From the NCBI GenBank assembly GCA_954871525.1, contig OX940863.1:1154001-1218000 (forward strand): 64,000 nucleotides of DNA, read 5' to 3'. Below the pieces are notes generated by a model, which was not told the origin of the DNA, did not search any database, and saw only the letters and a list, made by a program, of their open reading frames with translations. Positions 13,157 through 25,381 of the stretch are shown in pieces. Made by a program: the position numbers and the translations under genes. The stretch comes from Parietaria judaica. Lineage: Eukaryota > Streptophyta > Magnoliopsida > Rosales > Urticaceae. Position 1 is the first letter of the stretch. The number at the start of each line of letters is the position of its first letter.

Positions 13157-13368
13157 TCTCCGAAATGAAAACGCGGATTGGAGTCAAAACCAAAGAAATT
13201 GGAGGTTCGTCGTTTATGTTTGATTAATTTAGAGTTGAATACAGTTTCTCGTATTACATATGTGGATATTAGGCCTGCAACCGGAATCGGGAACCGGGAA
13301 TTTGACTTTTTTTTACCCTGTCCCGGAAAAACCGGGACAAAAAAAAATCCGCGTTTTCATTTCGGAGA
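13157..13368. repeat. 23-bp perfect inverted repeat in LSD1-type leader region
   Basis: Bases 13157-13179 (core CCGAAATGAAAACGCGG) and 13346-13368 are exact reverse complements separated by 166 bp. Each arm lies next to the words CCGGAA and AACCGGGACAAAAAAA. The GGGAACCGGGAATT stretches resemble hAT subterminal sequence, so this may be a transposon relic within the 5' leader or promoter. Confidence 0.65.
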
Positions 13369-13771
13369 ACTTATCATCAGAGCGAATCTCTCCGAGATAT
13401 TATTCGAATTTCTCATATCCGTGCTAGCTGACTGAAATCCTCAGCCATTATCGACTTGATTTTCAGGTACGAATTTGGTTTTCGATTCCGTTGTCTTCGC
13501 TCGTCAATTTGTTCGTTGTTCCTCAAATTTAGAGAGTTTTTAATCTTCTATTTGGGTTTGGAATTGGGTTGCATCGAATAGAACTCTGATTGCGTCTGAG
13601 GGTTTTTCCCAATTTGGAATTTTTATCAAAATTAGGTATCTCTGTGTTCCTTTTCTTCTAATCGATCATAAAAGTAACAGAGAGGAGAAATTTCAAGGAT
13701 TTGATCCAAATTGGTTCACAACAAAAATTTTGTTGTTATAGTCATGTGTTTTTATTTTTTATTTGGCAGGT

Positions 13772-15164
13772 ATGCAGAGCCAGCTTGTGTGTAACGGGTG
13801 TGGAAGCATTCTTCTCTATCCTAGAGGTGCTACGAATGTTTGCTGCGCGTTGTGCAATGCCGTTACCCCCGTTCCTCCTCCCGGTATTTTACTTTCTCTT
13901 TCATTTATATCGGCGGAATATCATTAAAATTGTATTGATTGATAGGTTATTGTTTTTATAGTATTTGTGTTAATTCTCTATGTAGAATTAAACTAGTCCT
14001 CAAAAGTCGATAGACTGAAAAGATGCAACATAAAGATGGTCAATGATAGGCGCAAATAGAATTCCAAGAGAACAATACGCTATATTGATAAGAAAAACCT
14101 CGGTTTTTAATTCGATGATTAGACTGGGAAAACTCTACTAGATGTTCAGTAGGAAATTCCACTAATCAAACATGATGGCTAAGTTTTGACTAGGCGCTTA
14201 TATATAGGATTAGAAGCCCTAAGCATATTTATTGTAAAATACCCGTAATACCTGTGAAGACATATGAGATCGACAACAATAAGAATCGATAACTATAAAT
14301 TATTTCTTTTTTTACGGGTCTAACCGTCACATACTAAGTTTTTATCGTGAGTTCTGATGTTTGGGTGCTTTAAATCATACTAAACGAGATCAAGTATGTC
14401 AATAGTAAATACCCAGGGAACGAATTATGACTAAATAACCCTTCAGTATTAGACCGTTGTGTTTGAATCTGTTCCCGCATTAAAAAGTGAAGTAACTGAA
14501 ATCTTTTTACGATAAAATATATTACAAGACGCATGGTTTTGATTTACTTACTAATATGTGTGTGATCAAACCTATGCAGGGATGGAAATGGCACAACTCA
14601 TATGTGGAGGCTGCAGGACATTGCTAATGTATACACGCGGGGCCACGAGCGTCAGATGCTCTTGCTGCCATACCGTGAATTTGGTACCAAATTCAGGTCT
14701 GTAAATTCTGTCAGAATCTCTAGGATTATGCGTTGATATGTTCGACCTTCTATCTGCTAACTTGCTTAATTGTGTCACTTGAACAGCAAGCAATCAGGTT
14801 GCTCATGTTAACTGTGGAAACTGTCGGACAACGCTCATGTATCCATACGGCGCTCCGTCAGTCAAATGCGCGCTTTGTCAGTTTGTCACAGTAGTTGGTG
14901 TAAGTATAAATTGATCATCTTTTACATATAAACTTTAATTTAATGGATGACTCTAAACAATATTGGTTGTTGTTTTTTTAAATGTATTGGACATCCTTTC
15001 GGATATGGGTCGGTATCTATTCTGTTCTTGATGGGCCTTTGTTCAGATGACAATAATTATATACATTTTTCATTGGTAATTAAGTGATTAACGCTATAAA
15101 CGTGTGTTTCTATTGGACGATGCTTCAGTTATTGTTAGTTTATATTGTTAATTACATGCCTGAC

Positions 15165-15232
<68 letters not shown>

Positions 15233-15682
15233 CCTAATATTATTTCTGAATTGTTACAGATGAATGGCAGCCTGAGAGTTCCAATTCCTGTTCACAGACC
15301 CAACGGGACCAATCCGACGATGCCGTCCACTTCTGCTGTAAGTTCCTGAAAATTTAACGTTTTTGACTTCTTCGTATACAACAATGCGGTATGTCTCAAT
15401 GAAATATCATTTTTGACTTCCGTACGATAATTCAATTATATTATAAATTCTTAATCCTATATATGATTTCCATGTCTAGCCAATGCCTCAAACACTGAGC
15501 CAAACCGTCGTGGTTGAGAACCCTATGTCCGTCAATGAAAGTGGAAAACTGGTTAGTTTGACTTTGAACCTTTCTCAGATTCCGCTCTCTTTAAAGTCAA
15601 CTCTACAAAGCTTTTGAAATAAAACATTGATATCTTGCAGGTAAGCAACGTAGTCGTCGGTGTTACCACCGAGAAGAAATAA
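13772..15682 (+). CDS. LSD1: LSD1-type triple zinc-finger protein
   Basis: Six coding exons (13772-13883, 14580-14696, 14787-14899, 15260-15337, 15480-15551, 15641-15682) give 177 residues. Three zf-LSD1 repeats are visible: [15 protein letters not shown] (about residues 7-28), [18 protein letters not shown] (about 46-67), and [18 protein letters not shown] (about 84-105). The tail reads [16 protein letters not shown] then [13 protein letters not shown], which matches LSD1 rather than the shorter LOL1 class. In Arabidopsis LSD1 is a negative regulator of superoxide-dependent cell death and binds bZIP10 and metacaspase AMC1 through its fingers. In the first finger Gly replaces the Arg normally following the second Cys. 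The ATG is the first one after an acceptor (GGCAG|GTATGC), so a noncoding leader exon precedes it. Confidence 0.95.
15172..15229. repeat. Compound (TC)n(TA)n microsatellite in LSD1-type intron
   Basis: About 14 TC units followed by about 15 TA units lie in the intron between coding exons 3 and 4, 31 bp before the next acceptor. Confidence 0.9.
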
Positions 15683-15962
15683 ATCGACCCAGCGAAAGGA
15701 TATGCGGTGGTACCATTGATCGGCTTTAAAGCGATTTAAATCTTGATTATACATTGTGCTTTTGCAGAAACTTGCAAAATTTATTGTGTATATTATGTGA
15801 AATGGCCATACTTACTGATTTTCTGGGGATCTTATGTATGAAATGTTAGGTTTCTGTGATTAATTACTTTGAAGATGAAATATAAAATGGACATAACTTG
15901 TATTATGAATGATATATATTATTTGTGAATAATGGACATGGCTCTTATTACAGTTGTATGAT

Positions 15963-16008
<46 letters not shown>

Positions 16009-17230
16009 AGTTATAGGTTTGTTAATATGCTCATTAATCATTATAGTGTCCACGCAAAATTAGATACAGGAATCATTTTATTTTATTAGTGCACTTTGCA
16101 ATTGATTTTTTTTTTCTTTTCAATAATGTTTCATATAGCAGGGCACTCAAAGGATAAGGGTCACTTTGACCAACTAAGACGAGAAGGGTCTAAAATGAAA
16201 AGAAAAAAAAAATAGCAGCACATATATACTCCACGTCAACAGATGTAACATTAAAGCTTTATAATAAGTAACTTTTATTATTATTGTTTCAAACATAATG
16301 TAACCTTTACTAAGTTTTAAACTTTATAAGCTAATCCCGCACGTATCTACATGGTCAAAGTATGAACGAATGTAATAAATATTGTTGGTCGGATTTTGCG
16401 ACGTGCCCATTTATAATGCACCCCCGGAACGGAAGGCTAACATTAGATGCGATTTCTGGTACGCTTGGAAGTCCGACACCAGACGCGAGTGAGGAGTGAG
16501 GACCCCTTTCGAATATCTTTAGACTCTTCTAGAGGGTACTCAAAGCGTTTTCTTGTCGCTTTTACGTTTCCGTCAACGAGAAGTTTGCTTTTTTTTTTTT
16601 TCTTTTTCTTTTTTAAATCTTATGCAGCATAATATAATTTTCCAGGCACACACGCCGAATCACCTATAATTTGTGCATGTTTATTTTAATTCAACAGCCA
16701 CTTTGTCACGCTATTAACCTTCACCGAAAAAACGAGTCAACAAGAATCAATCATGCCTTCCTCGACAAAACACGAAAAACTTAAGACTACCCTTAATTGC
16801 AATCATAAAAAAAATGAAACAAAAATTTGTTAAATCATATGCAAAACATTAGCTACTTTAACCCATGTTAAGAAAAACAAACGACATAACAACCGAAGTA
16901 TAAGAGTTTGATCACCCTAAGTCAAGAGTGTAACAAAGTACAGACAAACGACAACCTCATTTCTCTACAGCACGAGGATCATAAGACCAATCTGTCCAAC
17001 AAAACGACAAAATATTTCCTTAAACGACACCCTTCTATAACTAAATCTACCCTGCTGATGATGAACAAGTCTCTACCAGAGTTACGTAAAGATTAAACAC
17101 TAAACATCTCTACCAGAGTTACGTACAGATTAATACTAAACATAGATAATAAACATCAGAAATTACAGTCATACGCGGGCTTCGCAATCCCGATTCTACC
17201 CAATAATTCACACATTACCTTCGACCGTGT
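15683..17230. other. Convergent 3' flank of LSD1-type and MBD genes
   Basis: Holds the 3' UTR of the LSD1-type gene (TGTGAAAT-rich, to about 15.9 kb), a (TA)n run near 15968-16004 and AT-rich spacer. The minus-strand MBD gene ends at 17231. No further gene is seen. Confidence 0.6.
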
Positions 17231-19245
17231 TCAGCAGCTCACCGGAGAAGGGGCCGGATGCGGCTGCGGCGGCACGGCATGCTCGACTTTCCCGTTCTCA
17301 ACGACCACCTCGCCGTCCTTTCGAGTGTTGGGTATCACATCGTTTGCCGGAATCTCTTCTGCCGGTGGCACCGTCACCGCCACTTCAACTGCGATCTCTT
17401 TCTCGGCTCCTCCGTTGGATTCGATGGTGGTAACAGCATCGGTGTCGCCCTTATCCTCTGACTCCTCCTCGGGCAACTTTTCTCCTCTGTTATCCACCAC
17501 CAGATCATCGGTCTTTTGATCTTTTTCCACATCTCCGGCAGATTCCTTTTCGTCTTTTTCCTGGGCCACCATGTCAGCATCGCTCTGGCCTGCATCTTTT
17601 TCCTCCATAGTGACATCAGCATTCCCCCCGTTGGCATCGGCATCTTTCTTCTCTTTGTTCTCCTCTTCACCGGCCTCCGCGTCTTTCTTCTCGCTGTTCT
17701 CCTCTTCAGCGGCCTCGGGGTCTTTCTTCTCGTTGTTCTCCTCTTCAGCGGCTTCAGCGTCTTTCTTCTCGTTGTTCTCCTCTTCAGCGGCCTCGGCGTC
17801 TTTCTTCTCCTTCTTCACAATTGAAGACCTCCGGCGCTTCTTGTGAGGCTCAATCTCAGGCGGCGGGGGAGTTGTCTTGGTCTTCTCGCTGATCCTCGCC
17901 GATCGGCGAGGGGTTTCGCCAGTGCTCCAATCGAACTCCGAGATTGCGGGATTTCCCGGATTCGATTTCAGATACTGCTCCAACTGTTTTCTGCTGCTGA
18001 TCTCCTCACCGCCAGGAGCAATGAATATGATCTCAGTTTTCCTCGGCGACCCAGCCTTCTTCGGCACAAACTGTACTCAAAATACAGATAACAGACACGT
18101 TAACTGACATTACACAAACAAAAAACAAAACACTCGCATCATTTCGGTTTATACTTAAATAGCCTAACAAGTACTTCCTCGTTTAGATTCATTAAGGAAT
18201 ATCGTCAGTACTCAAAATCAATTTGCTGATGGTTCACTTCTCCATCGACACGGGAATCTAATTCAACTCCTCTAATAGTTTGTTGAGCTGGTAATAGGAC
18301 CCTGTCTCTGATTCGAGAGTCCGGCCGGAATAATAAAGACGCCTTTTACTCACCCGGGACCTAAAATACCCCGAACGAAAGATCTGGACGTAGACTAAAC
18401 GAAAGAACAGAGATGTTAGCACATTGCAGAAACCAACATAACCCCTTTCCCTATGTTATGGAGCTACATGAACTCTCCGTAACATCCATTTCCCGAGAGC
18501 TAGATCACCAAATTGTATACACGATTACGACACTCCAACAGCTAAACTATAAAAGACCCGAGCAGAGTAAAATCACTATCGCAAAAACTAAACAAGCACG
18601 AGGACAAAAACGAAATGTCCAGGACTATCAACGAGCGTGTCCGTAGCCAAACCAATTTCACTGCAACTTCCTCATATTATTGCCGAATCTAACTGTTACT
18701 TACAGTAATTCCTCTATTCGAACACTTACGGCCCATAAAGTTCAGAACTTTATGACAGCCAAGCTAATTTCTCACAAAATTAATATAAAATCAGCTCAAA
18801 TTCGAGATAAGAGAAGCCTTATTGGGTAACCCTAATCCCAATTTCTCCCAAATTAGCAGCTGAGACCAAATTTGACACAGAAACCCTAAATGTCAAAATT
18901 GATTGCCTATACACTCAGCACAAGAGAAAATATCTGACAAATTACTTTAAATCGCAACCTAATTTATACCTAAAACAAGCAGGGAAAAAAAAAAAGTGAC
19001 GGCAAGCATAAAAATGGAATCTTTAAACATGGGAAGAAATACTACTTCGTCGCACTAAATTCAGTAAAAAAAAAAATTAATAATAAATAAATAACCAAAC
19101 TTTGTGTCCTTAAAAAGAAAAAAGGAAAAATAATTATTTAAAGAATTAAAAAAAAAAAAGACAAAAGACGAAGACAAACCAGTTTCTTCCAAGCTGGAGG
19201 AGCTGGGAGCTCAACAGAGACAACCTCGTCCACTTTGACCTCCAT
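17231..19245 (-). CDS. Methyl-CpG-binding-domain protein (MBD10/MBD11 type)
   Basis: Exons 19180-19245 and 17231-18070, joined in phase 0 across a 1.1-kb intron, give 301 residues. The N-terminus [14 protein letters not shown], then [40 protein letters not shown] and [17 protein letters not shown], is the plant class MBD10/MBD11 domain (residues about 9-80). A basic KKRRR patch follows, probably nuclear-localising. Residues about 109-165 are a tandem array of a 13-residue acidic unit ([13 protein letters not shown]), and the rest is a low-complexity Glu/Asp/Lys/Val tail. Arabidopsis MBD10/11 do not bind methylated CpG strongly; MBD10 takes part in rRNA gene silencing and MBD11 affects development. 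Methyl-DNA binding should therefore not be assumed. Best Arabidopsis match by memory is At3g15790 (MBD11). Confidence 0.93.
17655..17811 (-). repeat. 39-bp coding minisatellite in MBD gene
   Basis: Four tandem copies of a 39-bp unit (plus-strand core TTCTCGTTGTTCTCCTCTTC) encode the acidic 13-residue repeats. Two adjacent copies are almost identical, so copy number probably varies. Confidence 0.85.
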
Positions 19246-19249
19246 TTCC

Positions 19250-20290
19250 GACCTGCAAAAACTCGAAAACACAGAGCAACACGAACACGAACACAGCTTC
19301 TCTCTCTCTACGAACACAGAGTTTCTCTCTCTAAAAGGGGCTTTGTTCTGTGGTGAAGAGGTGTGTGTGAAGAAACCGTTGAGTGCTTTCTCTCTCTATC
19401 TTCTCTCTCTCATGAAACTCAAACCGTCACTATATCCAGTGGGCAATGATAAGCTCACCCGGCGAGGCACGCTTTTTTTAGTTTCATTTATTACTTAATA
19501 ATATATAAACATTGTTTGACAAGCTATCCAATCACACGTGGCATCTTGTCAGTTAAATTGGGTTTTTTACGCATATAATGGCGTTTTTAATTTTTTAAAA
19601 AATTATATTTTTATGTTATCCGAAATTATAGCGTACGTGCTGATTAAACTTGGCACGTGGGATATGCTTGCCTTCGAATTTGAACGTGGCCGATCCCACT
19701 CTCTCTGATAGCGCGTGAGTTTACATATTCCGAATAATAAATAATTTTTTACTTCTTCTTTTTTTTTTGTCGTGTGTAAGAATTATTTTTTATTTTTATT
19801 TTTTTGCAATATCATGTGTAAGAAGAGCGCATTTTTAGCTTTTGGGGTTTAAATTTATATATTTATATATTATGTTCTTGTAATAAAATAATGACGGAAA
19901 GAAATTAATTGTTTTTATAGGGAAAATTCATTAGTTATCCATGTATTTGCCTTAAATTCAAAAATTAGTAATGAATGTTGCAAAATTTTAAAACTAGTGA
20001 TGTTCACTGTTTGTTCTTCAAAATACTCATGCCCTCCTTTTTTCTTTTTCTTTTTTGGCATATACTCGTGATTTCGTTTCAGCTTCTTCCCTATTTCATT
20101 TCATTTCCACCTCATTTTTTTCTCTCCAAAAATCCTTTACGTTTCTTCTTCAATTTTTGCTCCTGAGATCTCCAAATGATAATGATAATATCTCGTTGGA
20201 TAGATTGAGAGCAGAAAGCTCGTAAAAGCTTCGCCGGAAAATATGTAGATGAACATCTTTTTAGATGGAGCTTTGGGTTTTGTGTATCCG
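19250..20290. other. MBD promoter region and spacer
   Basis: Upstream of the MBD start lie several CTCTCTCT runs (19302-19412), typical of plant leaders on the opposite strand. Beyond is AT-rich spacer without a gene. Confidence 0.5.
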
Positions 20291-21400
20291 TCTTTCGAAA
20301 GGTTTTTGCTCAAACTTAAACTACAAAGTTGTAGATCCATCTTCTGACTTCAAAATAAGATTTATATCGTAGAATTTGGACGATATATGAGTAAGTTGTG
20401 GAAAAATATGATATTGTGCAAATCTTGGTCAGAGTTAGTAATATCAAACCCGGAGATAAATTGCACAGCTTTTGTATTTTTGGCATAACTCACTCATTGT
20501 TTGTCAAAATTTCATGCATAAAAACTGTTGGAAAGCTAAGAGATAGATCTACAACTTTGATGTTTTAAGTTTTGTAAAAAAAGTTCAATAAAAATATGAA
20601 ATTTCAATAAAAACGTAAAAATAGACATTAGTGTAATGTAAAATATTTGTTTCGAGCACATTTTAATATACTTAATGACTTTTATTGATGAAACTTAAAA
20701 CACAAAAGTTGTAGATGTATCTCTTGGCTTTCCAACGGTAGTTTATTAATGAAATTTGGACAATAAATGAGTGAGTTATGCCAAAAATACGAAAGATGTG
20801 CAAATCTATTACAAAGTTATTATGTCCGAGGTTGGTGTTAGAAGTTCCGAAGTCGATGTTATGAGTTCTGAAGTCGGTGTTAGCACACTCGAGGTCGGTG
20901 TTAGGAGTTCCGATGTCAAATTTTGACATAGAAGATTGCTAATACCGAAGTCGGGGTTTCTAAGACCGAATTCGGAGGTTATAACACCGATTTCAGTGTT
21001 AATAACTCCGAGTTGGGAGATAAATTGCATATCTTTTGTATTTTTGGCATAACTCAATCAATTTTTGTCCAAATTTCATGAATAAACTACCGTTGGAAAG
21101 CTAAGAGATAGATCTACAACTTTTGTGTTTTAAGTATTGTAAAAAAAGTTCCAAAAAAATACAAAATTTCAACCACAACGTAAAACTTGACATTAATGTA
21201 ATGCAAAATATTTGTTTCGAGCAAATTTTAATGTACTTAAAGATTTTAATGTAATGCAACTTTCATATTTTTATTGAACTTTTTTTACAAAACTTAAAAC
21301 ACAAAAGTTGTAGATTTCGAAATGATTGAATTATGCTAACCATAATTTGGACAAGAAATGATTGAATTATGCTAAAAATACGAAAACTGTACATATAAAT
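20290..21400. repeat. Foldback array of a 110-120-bp module
   Basis: The same module appears as plus-strand copies at about 20310-20405, 20690-20810 and 21285-21400 and as inverted copies at about 20460-20600 and 21025-21150. Shared words are GTTGTAGATCTATCTCTT, AGCTTTCCAACGGTAG and TTTGGACA. Between the central inverted pair (20820-21015) is a minisatellite of about 24-bp units with a GTTCCGAAGTCGGTGTTA-like core, itself reversed half-way. No coding frame. A further copy opens the window. Confidence 0.8.
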
Positions 21401-22269
21401 TTTGGGCAGTTATCTAAAAATTCGGGCATATATATTGGGCAAGGGTATTTTGGGAAGGAAATAGTGAAAATCACTAGATTTCGAATTTTGAAACATTTAT
21501 CACTAGATTTCGAATTTTAAGTAAAAGTATGACTAACTAATGAATTTTTAAAAAGTAAAGTGATACTCAAAATATAGTGTCTTTATTTTTTTGCGGTATA
21601 TATTTTTAAAGGTATTAAAAATAAAAATTGACATAATAAATATTAAATATATACTCATTAAAATTTATAATTTTTTACAACACATAGATACTGAAGTGAA
21701 ATAAGTTGAAAAATTTTGATATTACCAAGTGGCTATAATTTATAGCTTCATTCTTTTATAGGGATTAAAAGTCTCCAATCATAGAGCACGTGAAACTAAT
21801 TTAATTAAAATTAATTTATCATATGGATCAATCATATGGTTTTGACCTTTAAGCGTAACGACAACAATTGAAATAAGCAAATATAAATTATAATAAGGAA
21901 TCAACTAATTTCAAGATTTTGGTTTACACGTGTAAAAGTATTACAAATGGAAATTGGAATATTCGTAACTCGCTTGATTTTAATGAGTAAGTTTCGGGCT
22001 TATGCTCTATAGAATTTTTATAAATTAATATTACATTATTAAAGTTATTAATCTGTTGAGGTATAATTTAATAATGTTAGTTGAAATATGGATTGTACAA
22101 AAGCATTATTTAATTTAGGGTATGAATTTAACAAGTATAATAGCATGATATTAACCATTTTATGTGTCTAGTCCATGGAAAGGACTCCAGATTTTTTAGA
22201 CTCTTACATTATACTTTTGGCGATTCTTGAGATTTTTCTGAAATTCAGCTTTGAAAGTGATAAATATTA

Positions 22270-22738
22270 GGGTTAATGATGGCAAAAATACACAAAGTTT
22301 GATCAAAGAACCCCATCGTGTACCCAAAGTCGAAAAGTAGTGACAAAAGTACCTAAAGTGTCATTTAGGGCGTTGACCACTCTATTCTCGTAACGCAGTT
22401 AACTTACCCGTTAACTTTGGCCACGTGGATAAACGTGGGTTGCTAACATAGCAATTTTTTGCCACGTGTACGAGCCCACGACAATTAAATAGGGGTTTAA
22501 TTCGTTGTTTTGTCGTAAATGAGGCTGATGTGGGCTCGTACATGTGGCAAAAAATTGCTACGTCAGCAACCCACGTTTGTCCACGTGGCCAGAGTTAACG
22601 GGTAAGTTAACTGCATTACGAGAATGGAGTGGTCAACGCCCTAAATGCGACTTTGGGTACTTTTGTCACCACTTTTAGACTTTTGGTACACGAGGGGTTA
22701 TTTGACAAAACTTTGGGTATTTTTGCCGTCATTAACCC
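22270..22738. mobile_element. Mutator-like MITE, copy 2
   Basis: Also 469 bp, the same length as the copy at 5502, with GGGTTAATGATGGC and GCCGTCATTAACCC ends. Nine-base flanks TAAATATTA (22261-22269) and TAAATGTTA (22739-22747) differ at one base. Both arms contain GTTAACTTACCCGTTAACT-like and CCACGTGG words. Confidence 0.88.
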
Positions 22739-22770
22739 TAAATGTTATATATATATCACCCAGATATGAC

Positions 22771-25246
22771 TAGTCCCGCGAATGTAGGAGGGCCCGGATA
22801 TCCGGGTCCTTTATTTTTTTTATTTTTTTTTCGGAGTTGGATAAATCCGGCGGATGGCGGATCCGGATTAATCCGACTCCGTGTATTTTTTGTTTCAAAA
22901 TATGTGTGTTGGTCCTTGATCTTAAAAACGAAAACTTGTAACTTTTTTGGGTTTTAGCAGGTTTAAATTTTAAATTTCAAATTATACTTTAACGGTTTTG
23001 AAATTCAAATTTCAAATATGATAAACATAGAGAGAAATAATGGGCCTCGTTAAAACCTCTCCGAGTCCCCCAAACGGGTGCGACTCGGGCGAGGAAAGAG
23101 CGCCTTAAGGTTTATTTTAAATTTCAAATTATACTTTAACGGTTTTAACGGTTTTGAAATTCAAATTTCAAATATGATAAACATAGAGAGAAATAATGGG
23201 CCTCGTTAAAACCTCTTTGAGTCCCCCAAACGGGTGCGACTCGGGCGAGGAAAGAGCGCCCTAAGGTTTTTATTAATATAATAGAGCAAATACAAAATAA
23301 AACGTACAATTACAAACCGATTACTCTGGGTTCGCCACATTAAGCTCGTTGAATTAATCTAACAACTCGTTGTCTATCATTTGATTATCTTATTTTCTTT
23401 TTTCGGCCAAAATCCAATCCTTGGAAAGCATGAGGATTTCGACCAAAAACGCCTTCGTTGACTTGCGTCGAGCCTCCAATAGGCGTCCCGCCAACGAGAA
23501 AGCCGCTTCCGATGACACCGTGGAGACCAGAATGGTGAGGATGTCGCGAGCCACCAATGATAAAACTGGGTACTCAAGACGATTTATGTGCCACCATTCA
23601 AGTATGTCGAGGCCTTCGTCGGGACACGCTGCCAGTGGAAGGTTACAAAAGACGTCATACTCGTTGATTCTTCAGCAGATTGCTCTTTGGGGATGACGAC
23701 CTCCGGAACTAGTGCTTGCTCCGCTATGTTGTGACCCCGGGTTTGACACCGTCAGAGATCTTTCGTGCCCTCCGGTATGAGTTATGTTGTAAAACACCCG
23801 ATGCGTCGAAACATAGGGCGCTCCGGGTGCGGTTGTCGGGGGCGGCGTTGGGACGTTTTGCCGTGTCTCCTTGTTGCTCCATGTCCTCGTAATACTTCGT
23901 CTCGTACTCCTTGTAAAGAAGCCTCATCTTCAATTCCGCATCGGGATAGTCTTCGTCAAGGTATGGATCTCCCGTCAATTGCTGCATCATCGCCAAGATC
24001 GCCTGAAATTTACCAACTTTAATGTAGGATCTATGATTATACCCGCGCAAAACAAAAATGGAATATGTTTCCAATAAACCCTAAATTTTTCAATCATCGG
24101 TGTCAAAACATTTGCAAATAAAGGGTTTGGTTTTGTTTTGTTTTGTTTTGTCAAAATGAACAATAATATAAAAAATGCAAGCTAAAGCTAAATGAGACGT
24201 GGGTGAGTAAATATGAGATAAAGTAACAGTAATAGTATAAAAAAGGGATAGAAAAGCCTGGAATTGGATAGCCATCATCCAATCAGATTCGTCAAGGTAG
24301 TCGTCCACGTGTCTATGCTCTTGTCCGTTGATCCAGTTCGTAACTAGCTCCTTGTACGGTATGACCGCCTCCAACATCAAGTAGGTAGAGTTCCACCGGA
24401 TGGGCATATCCGGAGAGACCACTCGCTCCGTTTTGTGATATTCCCTGCAATATTCTAACCAAGATTCCGTGCGCATACAGATGATCGTATGTACATAATG
24501 GCACTCCTAATTCTATCTATGCTTGGCGAAATAATATTTAATCCCACTTGAACTATCAAATTGATAATATGGCATGCACATCTTTGATGAAAAAAATCGG
24601 CCCTAAAATTATCAAGACTATCCTTTAGCACATCAACGGTTATGTTGTGGAGGCTAGCATTATCTAATGTAATTGAAACTACCCTATTGCTATGGTTCCA
24701 AAATGACAACACATTCAATATAGCCTCGGCAATGTTAACCCCGATATGCCTAACACGGATCTGTTTAAATCCTAAAATACGCTTTTCTAATTTCCAATCA
24801 TCGTTAATAAAATGAGCTACAACGGATATATAATCATCGTTAGCGCGACCTTTCCAACAATCTGATGTTAAAGCAAACTTATACGACGCTTGTTGAAATA
24901 ATTTGTCTAACTCAATTCTTTGTTCATCATAAAATTGAATAATTATCTCTCTAGTTACATGACGCGGGACACACTGGTAGTTTATCAGAGAGAGAACCGA
25001 GTAAAGTGGGTATAATTAATACCAACGGTAAAAAACAGGGGGCAATTTCTGCAAATGCAGAAAACTTTTTGGGGGCACACAAGAGAGTCGTTGGGCAACG
25101 GCTCTATCATCGTGGCCGTCCACGTGGAAGATCGTAGCCGTTGCGATTTAATTTTTTTTGAAAAAATTGTCGGACCCGGATTAATCCGGGTCCGTAAAAA
25201 AAATGGAGGGTCCGGCTAATCCGGCCCTCCTACATTTACAGGATTA
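22771..25246. mobile_element. Decayed autonomous-type hAT transposon
   Basis: The 2.48-kb element has imperfect terminal inverted repeats (left TAGTCCCGCGAATGTAGGAG, right CTCCTACATTTACAGGATTA), whose mismatches are mostly G/A or C/T transitions. Eight-base flanks GATATGAC (22763-22770) and GATATGAT (25247-25254) differ at one base, the hAT signature. Near the left end a block of about 150 bp with GGGCCTCGTTAAAACCTC is tandemly duplicated (22961-23264). Transposase remains are on the minus strand. Confidence 0.85.
23400..24970 (-). pseudogene. hAT transposase relic (BED/RICESLEEPER-like)
   Basis: Reading the minus strand from 24970, the RNase-H-like core begins with FALTSDCWKGR (first catalytic Asp) and VVSITLDNAS (second Asp), followed by RCACHIINLIVQ. 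The frame breaks near 24480 (…MYIRSS, then RTESWLEYC in another frame), continues with PIRWNSTYLMLEA and is interrupted again by noncoding DNA. It ends with the hAT dimerisation domain at about 23400-23640: LDILEWWHINRLEYPVLSL, then STVSSEAAFSLAGRLL. The BED zinc-finger region is absent. Several breaks make it nonfunctional; some could be introns, but no clean splice pair was found at the 24480 break. Confidence 0.85.
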
Positions 25247-25381
25247 GATATGATTGAAGCATGATGGAAAATAATATTATATGCCAGGTGACTCATAAAT
25301 GATGTCACATCTCAAGACACTAAAAAACATAAGACAGCATAGACCACATAGTTTGAAAAACTACACCTTTTATTTATTTTT

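Noticed and set aside
17516..17846. Plus-strand hydrophobic Phe/Leu/Ser-rich frames
   Set aside because: They are the reverse complement of the acidic minisatellite of the MBD gene.
23040..23264. Duplicated GC-rich block as possible gene
   Set aside because: Matches the kind of noncoding 3' sequence found in plant hAT elements and lies inside the hAT ends.
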